From: Selenomonadaceae bacterium
GTDB lineage: Bacteria > Bacillota > Negativicutes > Selenomonadales > Selenomonadaceae
Assembly: GCA_017614505.1 (NCBI GenBank)
Contig: JAGABT010000017.1
Span: forward strand, 124,001 to 188,000
Length of the DNA: 64,000 bases
Reading direction: 5' to 3'
Shown: positions 26,216 to 35,267 of the stretch, piece by piece
How positions within the stretch are numbered: the first letter of the stretch is position 1
Layout of the letters: every line of letters starts with the position of its first letter
Notes under the pieces: generated by a model
What the model saw: the letters and a program-made list of their open reading frames with translations, nothing else
Told to the model about the DNA's origin: nothing
The model's database searches: none
Translations under genes and position numbers: made by a program

Positions 26216-28804
26216 ATGAAACGGCTGATTTTTGAACTGCAGCGCTTCGCCACTAAAGGAACAATCTACGCGGACGAGCTTACCAATTATAGCAACAACG
26301 TCAATATCGACGCGGGCGCCGGTAACGACAACGTCACCAACAGCGGTAACAACGTCAATATCTACGCTGGCGCCGGTAACGACAACATCAGTAACAGCGG
26401 TTTCAGCGTCTGGATTTACGGCGAGTACGGCAACAACAATATCAATAACAGCGGTTCCAGCGTCTGGATTTACGGCGGCAATGGTAACGAACAAATAACC
26501 GACAGCGGCTACAATAACTACTTAGATGGCGGCGGCGGGCATGATTTAATCTTCATTACCAATGCTGATTCGGGTATGACTGTCAGGGGCGGCGCCGGTT
26601 ACGATTCTATCTATGGAAATTCCTCCTACGGCGCTCTATATCTGTATTCTGTCGGAGACGGCTCCGACGTCATCTATAACATAAACGCCAGCGATACCAT
26701 TTCCATTGGAGGTGCGACGGGTAGCACAACAGCAAACGGTTCGGACATTATCGTTACCGTGAACGGCTCCGGCGCAATTACTCTTAAAGGCGCTGTTTCA
26801 AAAAATCCGACTGTCATCGACGCCAACGGCAAAATCGAAGGCAGTCCTATCAATTTTACTAATTCTGCAGATAATGCCACTGTCAACGGCACGGACTACG
26901 CCGATACCATTCGCAACGACTTCGCAGATAACGTGAAGATTGACGGAGGCGGAGGCACTGATTTCATTCGCAACGCCTGGGGCTATAACGTTACGCTTAA
27001 TGGCGGTGCGGACGACGATTTCATTTACAACAGCTGGGGCTGTTATCTGATAATTAACGGCGGCACTGGCGCTGATATAATTACTCTCGATTATGGCGAA
27101 GGAAATACCGTAACCGGCGGCGCTGGCGATGACACAATTTATCTGAGCAGTGCTACTACTATCGGCAATGTCTGTCAATATGCTGAAGGCGACGGCAATG
27201 ACCTAGTGTACAACCTTAGCAATAACGATACGATTCAAATCACCAGCGGCAGTTACAGTACCAGCAGGAGCGGCGACGATTTTATTATCAGCGTCGGTAC
27301 CGGCTCAATGGTTTTAAAAAATGTTTATGGCACACCAACAAAAATCCGCATAAAAAATTCTTCCGGCAACATTAGCGTTTACAACGACTGGAGTATTTGG
27401 AGCGGTTCGGAAAGCTTTGATAATATCGACAACTATATCAGCAATGTAACGTTGCTTGGCAACGGCGACAATGATACTGTTTTCAACAGCGGCGACAACG
27501 TGCTGATAAGCGGCGGCGAAGGCGACGATTCGATTTCCAACTACTACGGGGAGAACGTGACGATTGACGGCGGCGATGGTAACGATTCAATTTATAATAA
27601 TCTGGGCTATAACGTGACGATTGACAGCGGCGCTGGTGACGACTCCATTTATAACAAAGGGGACAGCGTGACGATAGATGGCAGCACTGGCAACGATTCA
27701 ATTTACAACGAGTACGGGGAGAGCGTGATAATTGATGGTGGAGCTGGAGCTGATATTGTTTCGCTGTATTCTGCCCGTTCCACGGGAAACGATACACTCA
27801 GCGGCGGTACCGGCGACGACACGATTTATCTCAACAGCACGACGACCATTGGCAATGTCTACCAGTACGAGGCGGGCGACGGCAACGATTTAATCTACAA
27901 CGCCACGCGCTACGATACCATTTCGATTGGCGGTGGCGAATACACCACGCAGACCGTCGACAGTGATTTAATCTTGAGCGTAACTGGCGGCGGCGCTATG
28001 ACGCTCGTTGGCGCGGCAAGTACTTCACTGAAAATCGTCGGCAATCAGCCCGTGGATTTTTCAATCAGCGGCGGCGTCCTGTCAATCGGCTCAACGTTCG
28101 ACGGCGATTCAGTCCGCGCCAGCGATTATGACGTTACCACAGTCGACGCAACCAGCCTTTCGCGCGGCTTGAAAATCTACGGCAGCACCAACGCTGACTG
28201 CATTTCTGGCGGCAGCGGCAATGACACAGTTTACGGGAGCAACGGCGCTGATACGATTTTCGGCAACGCGGGCAATGACTGCCTGAACGGCGGCAATGGC
28301 AACGATATTTTGTATGGCGGCGAAGGCGCTGACAAACTTAACGGCGGCAACGGAAATGATACTCTCTACGGCGGCGCTGGCAACGATACGCTAACCGGCA
28401 GCAACGGCGCTGATGTTTTCGTCTACGATAGCGGCAACGATTTAATCACCGACTATCGCGCGGGCTACGACAAAATCCGGCTCGCCAGCGGCACGATTAG
28501 CCGTAGCTCAATCAGCGGTACCAACGTCGTCTTCACAATCGGCAGCGGCACTCTTACAGTGCGCGGCGCCAGAGGCAGAAATATCACCGTGATTGACGCC
28601 AGCGGGCGCGAAACTACGCAGAAATATTCAAATGCTGTTTACGGCTCCAGCGCGATGCTCTTCAGCGACGACAACTTTATCGGCGGCGGAACCAGCCTTG
28701 ACGAAATTACTCAGAAAAATTATTCCGTGACAAATTTCAGCGCGACGAGCCTTGAAAATTTCGCACAGACTGAATACCTTTCGATAACGTCGAGCAATAA
28801 ATAA
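26216..28804 (+). CDS. RTX-type calcium-binding repeat protein
   Basis: An 862-residue protein starting MKRLIFELQRFATKG behind GGAAGGAG. Three blocks of Asn-rich degenerate repeats (NNVNIDAGAGNDNVTNSG style) alternate with ~65-residue modules built on GDGND.IYN...DTI.IGG...V.G.G...L.G. Near 660-740 are canonical RTX nonapeptides (GGSGNDTVYG, GGNGNDILYG, GGAGNDTLTG), which form a Ca2+-binding beta-roll. The C-terminus (DDNFIGGGTSLDEI...LSITSSNK) may hold a type I secretion signal. No Sec signal peptide and no secretion genes nearby. Its promoter carries a G9 tract, a palindrome and a response-regulator-type repeat. An S-layer or adhesin role is inferred. Confidence 0.85.
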   Translation: MKRLIFELQRFATKGTIYADELTNYSNNVNIDAGAGNDNVTNSGNNVNIYAGAGNDNISNSGFSVWIYGEYGNNNINNSGSSVWIYGGNGNEQITDSGYNNYLDGGGGHDLIFITNADSGMTVRGGAGYDSIYGNSSYGALYLYSVGDGSDVIYNINASDTISIGGATGSTTANGSDIIVTVNGSGAITLKGAVSKNPTVIDANGKIEGSPINFTNSADNATVNGTDYADTIRNDFADNVKIDGGGGTDFIRNAWGYNVTLNGGADDDFIYNSWGCYLIINGGTGADIITLDYGEGNTVTGGAGDDTIYLSSATTIGNVCQYAEGDGNDLVYNLSNNDTIQITSGSYSTSRSGDDFIISVGTGSMVLKNVYGTPTKIRIKNSSGNISVYNDWSIWSGSESFDNIDNYISNVTLLGNGDNDTVFNSGDNVLISGGEGDDSISNYYGENVTIDGGDGNDSIYNNLGYNVTIDSGAGDDSIYNKGDSVTIDGSTGNDSIYNEYGESVIIDGGAGADIVSLYSARSTGNDTLSGGTGDDTIYLNSTTTIGNVYQYEAGDGNDLIYNATRYDTISIGGGEYTTQTVDSDLILSVTGGGAMTLVGAASTSLKIVGNQPVDFSISGGVLSIGSTFDGDSVRASDYDVTTVDATSLSRGLKIYGSTNADCISGGSGNDTVYGSNGADTIFGNAGNDCLNGGNGNDILYGGEGADKLNGGNGNDTLYGGAGNDTLTGSNGADVFVYDSGNDLITDYRAGYDKIRLASGTISRSSISGTNVVFTIGSGTLTVRGARGRNITVIDASGRETTQKYSNAVYGSSAMLFSDDNFIGGGTSLDEITQKNYSVTNFSATSLENFAQTEYLSITSSNK

Positions 28805-28820
28805 ACCACTTGTAAAAAAT

Positions 28821-28918
28821 AAGCGCGCCATGGACGGCGCGCCGCCCGCGCAAATCGCTGGATGCGATTTCAGCGGGCTGTTTTCTTTGCTACTTTCTTT
28901 TGCACCAAAAGAAAGTAG
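28821..28918. repeat. Composite palindromic element B
   Basis: Reverse orientation relative to A1. GCGCGCC-ATGGAC-GGCGCGC hairpin, then a hairpin with inner arms AAATCGC/GCGATTT and outer GCCCGC/GCGGGC, linker CTTTG, and CTACTTTCTTTT/AAAAGAAAGTAG. It follows the RTX stop codon. Confidence 0.8.
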
Positions 28919-28928
28919 ACTCTAAAAG

Positions 28929-29006
28929 ATCTCACAGAAAGAAATGCTGAAACAATTCCATTATAAAAATCTCGCAGAAAGAAATGTTGAAACAACTCCA
29001 TTAAAA
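28929..29006 (+). repeat. Two tandem ~40-bp repeats
   Basis: Two adjacent copies of a unit reading ATCTCACAGAAAGAAATG, then CTGAAACAATTCCATTA, with four or five differences. The AGAAATGCTGAAACA core is shared with elements A2 and D. The second copy runs into the operator at 29001. Confidence 0.75.
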
Positions 29007-29019
29007 TTTGATTAAATTT
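29001..29019 (+). promoter_or_regulatory. Direct-repeat operator upstream of the two-component operon
   Basis: TTAAAATTT-GA-TTAAATTT, the same motif as at 26118-26137 with one base lost. It ends 11 bp before a weak -35 (TTTCAA, 29031-29036), which is 17 bp from TATGAT (29054-29059). Consistent with autoregulation. Confidence 0.55.
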
Positions 29020-29080
29020 GGCGGCGAGTATTTCAATCGCCGCTTTTTTGTTGTATGATATTGGCAACGGAGGTGTTTAC

Positions 29081-29767
29081 ATGAACGACAAGCCAAAAAT
29101 TTTTATCGTCGAGGACGAAAAGCACATTGCCAGATTTTTGCAGCTGGCACTCGAAAAGGAAGGCTTCCGCACCGCCACCGAGAGCAACGGGCGCCGCGCC
29201 TATGAAAAAATTGTTCAAGATCACTACGACGTTGTTTTGCTGGACATTATGCTTCCAGAAATGGACGGAATGGAAGTCTGCAAGCTCGTCCGTGAAATTA
29301 GCGACGTGCCAATAATCATGCTCACCGCTCGCGACGAAGTTAAAGACCAGGTAAGCGGGCTCAACCTCGGCGCCAACGACTACATGACCAAACCTTTCGC
29401 GTCAGAAGTTCTTATCGCCAAAATCCGCGGTATCCTCAGCCGCCGCGATAATATCCCGCGCGAAGAGGAAAAGCGCTTCATTACCGGCAGCGTCATGCTT
29501 TACCCTGAGCGCTACGAAGTCAAGGTTGGCGGCGAACCCGTCGAACTCACGCACCGCGAATATGAACTGCTCCAGTACCTCGTTGAAAATAAAAACCGCG
29601 TACTGAACCGCGACCAGATTCTCCAGCAGGTCTGGGGCTACGACTACACCGGCGATACCAACGTCGTCGACGTGTACATTAGCTACCTGCGCACGAAAAT
29701 CGACTACAAGTACAACGAGCGCCACATTCACACGATTCGCGGCGTCGGCTACGTGCTGAAGGATTAA
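29081..29767 (+). CDS. OmpR/PhoB-family response regulator
   Basis: A 228-residue regulator. The receiver domain (about 5-118) has IVEDEKH, the phospho-Asp in VVLLDIMLP, ML(T) and KPF; the C-terminal winged helix (about 135-228) ends with VVDVYISYLRTKID...IRGVGYVLKD. The start is ATG at 29081 behind GGAGGTG; an upstream in-frame start would run into the promoter. The kinase gene follows after 1 bp. It is the obvious candidate to bind the direct repeats at 26118 and 29001. Confidence 0.95.
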   Translation: MNDKPKIFIVEDEKHIARFLQLALEKEGFRTATESNGRRAYEKIVQDHYDVVLLDIMLPEMDGMEVCKLVREISDVPIIMLTARDEVKDQVSGLNLGANDYMTKPFASEVLIAKIRGILSRRDNIPREEEKRFITGSVMLYPERYEVKVGGEPVELTHREYELLQYLVENKNRVLNRDQILQQVWGYDYTGDTNVVDVYISYLRTKIDYKYNERHIHTIRGVGYVLKD

Positions 29768-29768
29768 A

Positions 29769-31151
29769 ATGCTGCTTCAGAAAATCCGGCGGCGCTGGAA
29801 ACTCTCAACGCAAATTACCTTCACCTTCGCGCTGATTCTTTTTGCAACGCTGATTCTAATCGGCGCGGCTATGACGGCGGGCGTGTACTATCTTTTCTAC
29901 CACCAGGCAGAACGCGCCATTGAAATTTCAGTCGAGCGCACTACGCAGAAATCCGCCGAGCTTGAGACCGTCGACGAAAATTTTTTCAACCTCGGTGCCG
30001 TTATGCCCAGCGTGATTTTCCGCGTCACCGACGAAACCGGCGCGGTTGTTCTGGAAAGTAACCCGTATTTCTGGGCGAACGAAAAAAGCCGGACGCTCTT
30101 GCGCAAAGACCCGCCTTTCTGGTCGAACAAAAACTACACGCTCCTTGAAACGCCGAACTCGCTTTTCTACTACAGGGAACTGCCGCTGAAAATCGGCGGG
30201 CGCGAATATCACTTCCACTTTTTCCGCACGATAACTTTCGAGAAAAAATTCATTGTGCGGCTGCTGTGGACGCTGTTCGCGCTGGGCTTAGCCGGACTGG
30301 CGCTGGCGCTGTGGATGGGACATTTGCTGGGGCGGAAAGTTTTATCACCGCTCGCGCAGGTTACCGAAACCGCGCAGGAAATTTCCGCCGGCAGCCTCGA
30401 CAGACGCCTGAAGGTTGAAGAAGCCGGCGACGAAGTACATGAACTTTCCGTGACGTTCAACAAAATGCTCGACAGGATCGAAGCAAGTTTCGTCCAGCAG
30501 CAGAAATTTATCGCCGACGCCTCGCACGAACTCCGCACGCCAATTACCGTCATTCGCGGCTACGTCGACCTTCTGGAAAGCTACGGCTCCGCCGACGCGG
30601 AAATTTTAGCCGAATCCACCGCCGCGATTAAAAATTCCACGCAGAATATGCAGTACCTCGTTGAAAATCTCCTGTTCCTCGCGCGCGCCGACCAGGGTAC
30701 TCAGCCTGTCAATAAAATTCCGCTGGAACTTTGCGACGTACTGAGCGCCGCCGTCAACTCTTTTAAAAATCCGCGCATTGAGTTTACCTGCGACGCGCCG
30801 TCTGAATTTACCGGCGATGCGGGGCTTCTCGAAAAAATGTTCGCCGCCTTTATCGACAACGCTCTGACTTTCAGCACCGGCAAGGTTATCGTTCGCGCGA
30901 AAAATCTCGAAAATAATATTGCAGTTGAAATTTCCGACAGCGGAATTGGAATTGCGCCGGAAAACCTCGGCAGGATTTTCGACAGATTCTTCAAGGTCGA
31001 CGCCGCGCGGACTAATTCCGACGACGATAAAATTTCCGCCGGTCTCGGACTTTCTGTCGCCAGATTTATCGCCGACAGGCACGGAATTAAAATCAGCGTC
31101 GCCAGCGAACTGGGGCGCGGTACGACTTTCACGTTGACGATTCCGCGATAG
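29769..31151 (+). CDS. Sensor histidine kinase (HAMP-HisKA-HATPase)
   Basis: A 460-residue membrane kinase. Two membrane helices (about 17-42 and 158-182) enclose a ~115-residue periplasmic sensor region; a HAMP domain (LAQVTETAQEISAGSLDRRL) is followed by the phosphoacceptor His in FIADASHELRTPITVIRGY and an ATPase domain with IDNAL, ISDSGIGI, FDRFF and GLGLSVA. It is translationally coupled to the response regulator. The signal is unknown; a link to the RTX surface protein is inferred from shared operators. Confidence 0.93.
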   Translation: MLLQKIRRRWKLSTQITFTFALILFATLILIGAAMTAGVYYLFYHQAERAIEISVERTTQKSAELETVDENFFNLGAVMPSVIFRVTDETGAVVLESNPYFWANEKSRTLLRKDPPFWSNKNYTLLETPNSLFYYRELPLKIGGREYHFHFFRTITFEKKFIVRLLWTLFALGLAGLALALWMGHLLGRKVLSPLAQVTETAQEISAGSLDRRLKVEEAGDEVHELSVTFNKMLDRIEASFVQQQKFIADASHELRTPITVIRGYVDLLESYGSADAEILAESTAAIKNSTQNMQYLVENLLFLARADQGTQPVNKIPLELCDVLSAAVNSFKNPRIEFTCDAPSEFTGDAGLLEKMFAAFIDNALTFSTGKVIVRAKNLENNIAVEISDSGIGIAPENLGRIFDRFFKVDAARTNSDDDKISAGLGLSVARFIADRHGIKISVASELGRGTTFTLTIPR

Positions 31152-31287
31152 TTGACGTTAAGCACGGCGATAGGCGCTTTTAACTGCAAAATTTGAAAGG
31201 CAGGCGTACCTTCGCGGACGCCATGCGAAAAATTTTTAACTGATTTGGCAGCTCGTATCCACGGGAACGAGACTGGAGGTGTTTGCA

Positions 31288-31551
31288 TTGGCAAAAAAAA
31301 TGACGGACGCGGAAAAATTCAGCCTTATCCGGCGGGAAGCTCTGTACACAGGGCTGGCGCTGGTGGGGCTGATAATTTTTTGGCTAATCGCGGGCTTTGG
31401 GCTTGCTGGCGTCGACGTTAAGATTTTCCACCTGCCGCTTTGGGCTGTGGCTGGAAGTATCGGCGTATGGCTTTTCGCAATCTGCGCGAGCTGGATTTTG
31501 AGCCGGAAACTTTTCAGAGACATTGACCTCGGAGGTGACGGCGATGACTGA
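31288..31551 (+). CDS. yhdT: YhdT-like small membrane protein (DUF997)
   Basis: An 87-residue protein with two membrane helices (ALVGLIIFWLIAGFGLAG and LWAVAGSIGVWLFAICASWIL), matching the YhdT family found before panF. TTG start behind TGGAGGTG. It overlaps panF by 8 bp. Role unknown, presumably accessory to the symporter. Confidence 0.8.
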   Translation: MAKKMTDAEKFSLIRREALYTGLALVGLIIFWLIAGFGLAGVDVKIFHLPLWAVAGSIGVWLFAICASWILSRKLFRDIDLGGDGDD

Positions 31552-33025
31552 GGCAAGACATTTCGTGGCGCTGGTGCCGCTGATAATTTTCATGGCGGTT
31601 ATGGTTGGAATAAGCGTCTACGTGCGGCACCGGCAGGCTGGGAAAAATTTCGTCGGCAGTTACTTCGTCGGCAACCGTGAGCTCGGCGGATTCGTGCTGG
31701 CTATGACTACGGTTGCGACGTACAGTTCAGTTTCAAGTTTCGTCGGCGGACCTGGAATGGCGTTTCATATTGGATTTGGCTGGATTTACATGGCGGTCGT
31801 GCAGGTCACGGCGATATTTCTGGTGCTGGGAATTTTCGGCAAGAGAGTCGCGCTGCTTGCGCGGAAACTGAACGCGGTCACGGTGGTTGACATAATCCGC
31901 GCGCGGTACCAGTCAGATTTTCTGGCGGCGGCAGCGGCATTCGTGATAGTTTTGTTTTTCTGCGGAACGATGACGGCGCAGTTTGTAGGCGGCGCGAAAC
32001 TTTTTGCGGCGGTGACGGGATTCGGCTACGAAATTGGGCTGATTTCATTCGGCTTGGTCGTGGTAATTTACACGTCGATTGGCGGCTTTCGCGCGGTTGC
32101 GCTGACGGATACCTGCTGCGCGCTTATCATGATGGTCGGAATAGTTTTGCTGCTGAAATACGTTTTGCAGGCGGGCGGCGGCTACGATACGATAATGACT
32201 TCAATCGAGCAGAATCATCCGGAAATGCTGGAGCCATTTTCGTTCGGTAACATGCCCTGGACGTTATACGCCACGCAGTGGTTGCTCGTGGGCATATGCA
32301 CAATCGCGCTGCCACAGTCGGTTGTACGCGGGATAAGCTACAAAAACACCGAGGGACTTCATAGCGCAATGCTGATTGGCACGGTCGTCGTCGGCTTCAT
32401 GAACATTGGAATAAACTTCACTGGGATTTTGGCGCGCGGCACTTTGACTGGAACTCCGGCGGATTATGGCGGCGTTGACAACGTTATTCCCATGACGATA
32501 GCGACGGTAATGCCGGAAAATCTGATAGGCTTGGCGATAATCGGACCTATTGCCGCTTCCATCTCAACCATATCCGGACTTCTTATAGTCGCTTCAAGCG
32601 CGATAGTCAAAGACGTGTACCTGCACTGGAAGGAAAAAAATAATCAGCCGGTGGAAAGTTCGCGGCTGAGGATTTTGTCAATATTGGTGACGGCGGTAAT
32701 GGGCACGGCGGTATTTTTTATGGCGCTGAATCCGCCCTCGCTCATCTGGAAAATCAACATGGCATCGTTCGGGGGAAGTGAAACTGCCTTTATGTGGGTA
32801 TTGCTGCTTGGATTATTCTGGAAGGGCGCGAACAAACTTGGCGCGACGCTTTCAATGGTCGGCGGCACGATAATTTATTGCGCGGCTCAGCTGACGGGCT
32901 TCAAAATTTTCGACATGCACCAGATAACGATTGGACTAACCGCGTCGCTGATTTTATTTTTAATCGGCTCGTATTTCGGCAAGCCTTCCGACGAACGCAC
33001 GCTGAAAATATTTTTCCCTGAGTGA
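31544..33025 (+). CDS. panF: Sodium/pantothenate symporter
   Basis: A 493-residue solute:sodium symporter with about 13 membrane helices. GNRELGGFVLAMTTVATYSSVSSFVGGPG is the N-terminal SSS signature, and GIGFGWIYM-like and GAIAASISTISGLL-like core segments follow. The pairing with yhdT supports pantothenate uptake. The start is ATG at 31544 after GGAGGTG. Confidence 0.9.
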   Translation: MTEARHFVALVPLIIFMAVMVGISVYVRHRQAGKNFVGSYFVGNRELGGFVLAMTTVATYSSVSSFVGGPGMAFHIGFGWIYMAVVQVTAIFLVLGIFGKRVALLARKLNAVTVVDIIRARYQSDFLAAAAAFVIVLFFCGTMTAQFVGGAKLFAAVTGFGYEIGLISFGLVVVIYTSIGGFRAVALTDTCCALIMMVGIVLLLKYVLQAGGGYDTIMTSIEQNHPEMLEPFSFGNMPWTLYATQWLLVGICTIALPQSVVRGISYKNTEGLHSAMLIGTVVVGFMNIGINFTGILARGTLTGTPADYGGVDNVIPMTIATVMPENLIGLAIIGPIAASISTISGLLIVASSAIVKDVYLHWKEKNNQPVESSRLRILSILVTAVMGTAVFFMALNPPSLIWKINMASFGGSETAFMWVLLLGLFWKGANKLGATLSMVGGTIIYCAAQLTGFKIFDMHQITIGLTASLILFLIGSYFGKPSDERTLKIFFPE

Positions 33026-33061
33026 ACTCGGATATTGCTGCATAAAAATTTTAAATAATTG

Positions 33062-33090
33062 TTGCGAATAATTTTCTGTTGTACTATAAT
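33062..33090 (+). promoter_or_regulatory. Promoter of the PTS EIIA gene
   Basis: TTGCGA (33062-33067) and a perfect TATAAT (33085-33090) are 17 bp apart. Confidence 0.7.
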
Positions 33091-33133
33091 TCGCGGTAGT
33101 TGTTTTTTTTCTGTTGAAAGGAGCGTTTGATAA

Positions 33134-33586
33134 ATGTTTGGAATTATTGTTGGAACTCACGGCGAATTTGCGAACGGTATTCTCGAATCGTGCGAAATGA
33201 TTCTCGGCGAAGGTCTCGTTAAGGAAGGCGTGCGTGCTGTCATTCTCAAGCGCGGCGAAGGTCCCGAAAACGTTATCGAAAAGTACAAGGCGGCTATCGC
33301 TGACCTCGGCAATCCTGAGCGCGTGCTTTTCCTGAACGACCTGCGCGGCGGCACGCCCTACAATGCGGCGAGCACTCTTGTTGTCGGCGACGAACACTAC
33401 GGCATTGTTGCGGGCGTCAACTTCCCGATGCTTATTGCTATGGTGCAGGAACAAATGACTGACGACGGCTCCGCTGACATTGCAACGCTCATGGCGAAGG
33501 CTGTCGAGGCTGGCAAAGAAGGCGTCATTCCCACCAGCTTCGACGAACTCAACACGCCCTCCGACCCCGACGAAGACGATTTATAA
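33134..33586 (+). CDS. Stand-alone mannose-family PTS EIIA component
   Basis: A 150-residue protein. IIVGTHGEFANGILESCEMILG carries the phospho-His (residue 9), and FLNDLRGGTPYNAA is the family's second motif. No IIB, IIC or IID genes adjoin and it has its own promoter, so it may be regulatory or serve a permease elsewhere. A 6-phospho-beta-glucosidase lies convergently downstream. Confidence 0.85.
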   Translation: MFGIIVGTHGEFANGILESCEMILGEGLVKEGVRAVILKRGEGPENVIEKYKAAIADLGNPERVLFLNDLRGGTPYNAASTLVVGDEHYGIVAGVNFPMLIAMVQEQMTDDGSADIATLMAKAVEAGKEGVIPTSFDELNTPSDPDEDDL

Positions 33587-33636
33587 GAAACTTTTTAGCA
33601 AAAAAATATCAACATTTCTGGCGTGCGATTTAGTAT

Positions 33637-33736
33637 CTACTTTCTTTTTTAAAAAAGAAAGTAGCAAAGAAAAACGCCGCGCGGGATTTCGCTTCCGGCG
33701 AAATGCGCGCGGCATGGCGCCCCATCCATGGGGCGC
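33637..33736. repeat. Composite palindromic element C
   Basis: Forward orientation. CTACTTTCTTTT/AAAAGAAAGTAG hairpin, linker CAAAGAAAAAC, hairpin GCCGCGC...ATTTCGC-TTCC-GGCGAAAT...GCGCGGC, then GCGCCCC-ATCC-ATGGGGCGC. Between convergent genes, where it could also terminate transcription. Confidence 0.8.
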
Positions 33737-33758
33737 TTCTTTTTTTTATGCTTGTAAA

Positions 33759-35177
33759 TTATTCGGACAGATCTGCTCCGTTAGACGCTATAACTTTTTT
33801 GTACCAGAAGAATGAATCTTTGCGGTAGCGGTCGAGCGTGCCAACTTTTTCGTCCGTGGTATCGACGTAGATAAAGCCGTAGCGCTTGCGAATGCCTTCG
33901 TGCGTCGAAACCAAGTCGATAGCAGACCAGGGATTGTAGCCGAGCATTTCCGCGCCGTCGGTAATCGCCTGCTGAATCTGCTTGATGTGTTCCTGCAGAT
34001 ATTTAATGCGGTAGTTATCGTGAATCTTGCCGTCTTCGAGCTTGTCATAAGCGCCGAGCCCGTTTTCGGTGACGAGCAGCGGCAGATGATAGCGGTCGTA
34101 CAGTTCGCGAATCGTGACGCGGAATCCGATTGGGTCAATTTCCCAGCCGAACTCGGTCTTCATGAGGTTGGGATTTTTGAAACCTTTGTAGAAACCTGCC
34201 TCGCCGCGCGCAGTCTGCTGGTCGGCGTTCGGGTCGAGTTCCTCGTTCCAGTCAAGGCTTGCCTCGGCGGTCGACGTGGTGTAGTAGTTGAAGCCAATGA
34301 AGTCAGGGTGCGCGTTCTCCATAGCCTCAAGGTCGCCCTCGCCAATGGTCGGCGTGGCGTCATTTTCTTCGAGGTACGCCCATACCAGATTGTTATAGCG
34401 CCCTTTGACGGCGGCGTCGAGGTAGAGCCAGTTGCGAATGGCGTTGTAATTTTCGGCGGCGATAATATCTTCCGGCTTGCAGCTGGCGGGATAGACGAAG
34501 GCGATATTCGGCGCGGGACCGATTTTGGCGCCAGGGAGCATTTTGTGGCAGAGCACCATAGCCTTAGCCTGCGCGACGAGCTGATGATGATTCTGCTGGT
34601 AAATTTCTTTGGTAAGGTTGGTGGTACCTTCGGGAACGCGCAGGGTGCCGATAACGTTGCCGACGAGCGTGAGCATATTCTGTTCGTTAATCGTCAGCCA
34701 GTACTTGACGCGGTCGCCGAAATTCTCGAACAGGACGCGGGCGAAATTCTCAAACCAGCTGATAGAGTCACGGTTAGACCACGAGCCGCGCTTATCGAGG
34801 GCGTCGGGCATATCGAAATGGAACATTGTGACGATTGGCGTGATGTTGTACTTGAGGCATTCGTTAATCAGATTGTTGTAGAACTCGATACCCTTCGGAT
34901 TGACTTCGCCGTCGCCATTGGGCAGAATGCGCGTCCACGCGATAGAGAAGCGGTAGGACTTGAAGCCCATTTCCGCCATGAGCGCGATGTCTTCCTTGTA
35001 GCGGTGGTAGTTGTCGGCGCAGGTTTTGAGGTCGGCAGTACCAGGCGGCAGTTCCTTAACGTCCTGACAGGAAGGACCTTTGCCGTCTTCGAGGTTGGCG
35101 CCTTCGACCTGATAGGCGGAAGTGGACGCGCCCCAGAAGAAATTTTCGGGGAACGGCTTTAACTTTTTGTGTAACAT
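33759..35177 (-). CDS. GH1 6-phospho-beta-glucosidase
   Basis: A 472-residue glycoside hydrolase family 1 enzyme. It has the N-terminal FLWGASTSAYQVEG-like motif, acid/base Glu in LTINEQN, nucleophile Glu in LLVTENGLG, and SAIDLVSTHEGIRKRYGF, whose Ser, Lys and Tyr form the phosphate site of 6-phospho-glycosidases. It would hydrolyse PTS-imported beta-glucosides in the cytoplasm. Monocistronic with its own promoter. Confidence 0.92.
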   Translation of the reverse strand: MLHKKLKPFPENFFWGASTSAYQVEGANLEDGKGPSCQDVKELPPGTADLKTCADNYHRYKEDIALMAEMGFKSYRFSIAWTRILPNGDGEVNPKGIEFYNNLINECLKYNITPIVTMFHFDMPDALDKRGSWSNRDSISWFENFARVLFENFGDRVKYWLTINEQNMLTLVGNVIGTLRVPEGTTNLTKEIYQQNHHQLVAQAKAMVLCHKMLPGAKIGPAPNIAFVYPASCKPEDIIAAENYNAIRNWLYLDAAVKGRYNNLVWAYLEENDATPTIGEGDLEAMENAHPDFIGFNYYTTSTAEASLDWNEELDPNADQQTARGEAGFYKGFKNPNLMKTEFGWEIDPIGFRVTIRELYDRYHLPLLVTENGLGAYDKLEDGKIHDNYRIKYLQEHIKQIQQAITDGAEMLGYNPWSAIDLVSTHEGIRKRYGFIYVDTTDEKVGTLDRYRKDSFFWYKKVIASNGADLSE

Positions 35178-35208
35178 TCAAATCACCTTTCTTTTAAAAT
35201 TTGAACTC

Positions 35209-35236
35209 ATTATATCTGCCGCAGCTGTAAAGTTAA
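35209..35236 (-). promoter_or_regulatory. Promoter of the 6-phospho-beta-glucosidase gene
   Basis: On the minus strand TTAACT (35236-35231) and TATAAT (35214-35209) are 16 bp apart. Confidence 0.55.
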
Positions 35237-35267
35237 TGAAAATTTTTTCATGGGTTGTAAAAAAAAA

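Noticed and set aside
26216..26260. N-terminus MKRLIFELQRFA resembling the LQ.FA start of Firmicutes phage capsid proteins
   Set aside because: The rest of the protein is RTX repeats and there is no phage gene in the window.
26216..28804. Regular repeats that could suggest a CRISPR array (also 1-4610)
   Set aside because: The periodicity follows codons of nonapeptide repeats, with no constant repeat and spacer structure and no cas genes.
31152..31287. Possible riboswitch before yhdT-panF
   Set aside because: Some pairing potential exists (GGCGTACC / GGACGCC), but nothing matches a class that I can name.
33134..33586. Complete mannose PTS operon
   Set aside because: Only EIIA is present; IIB, IIC and IID are not adjacent.
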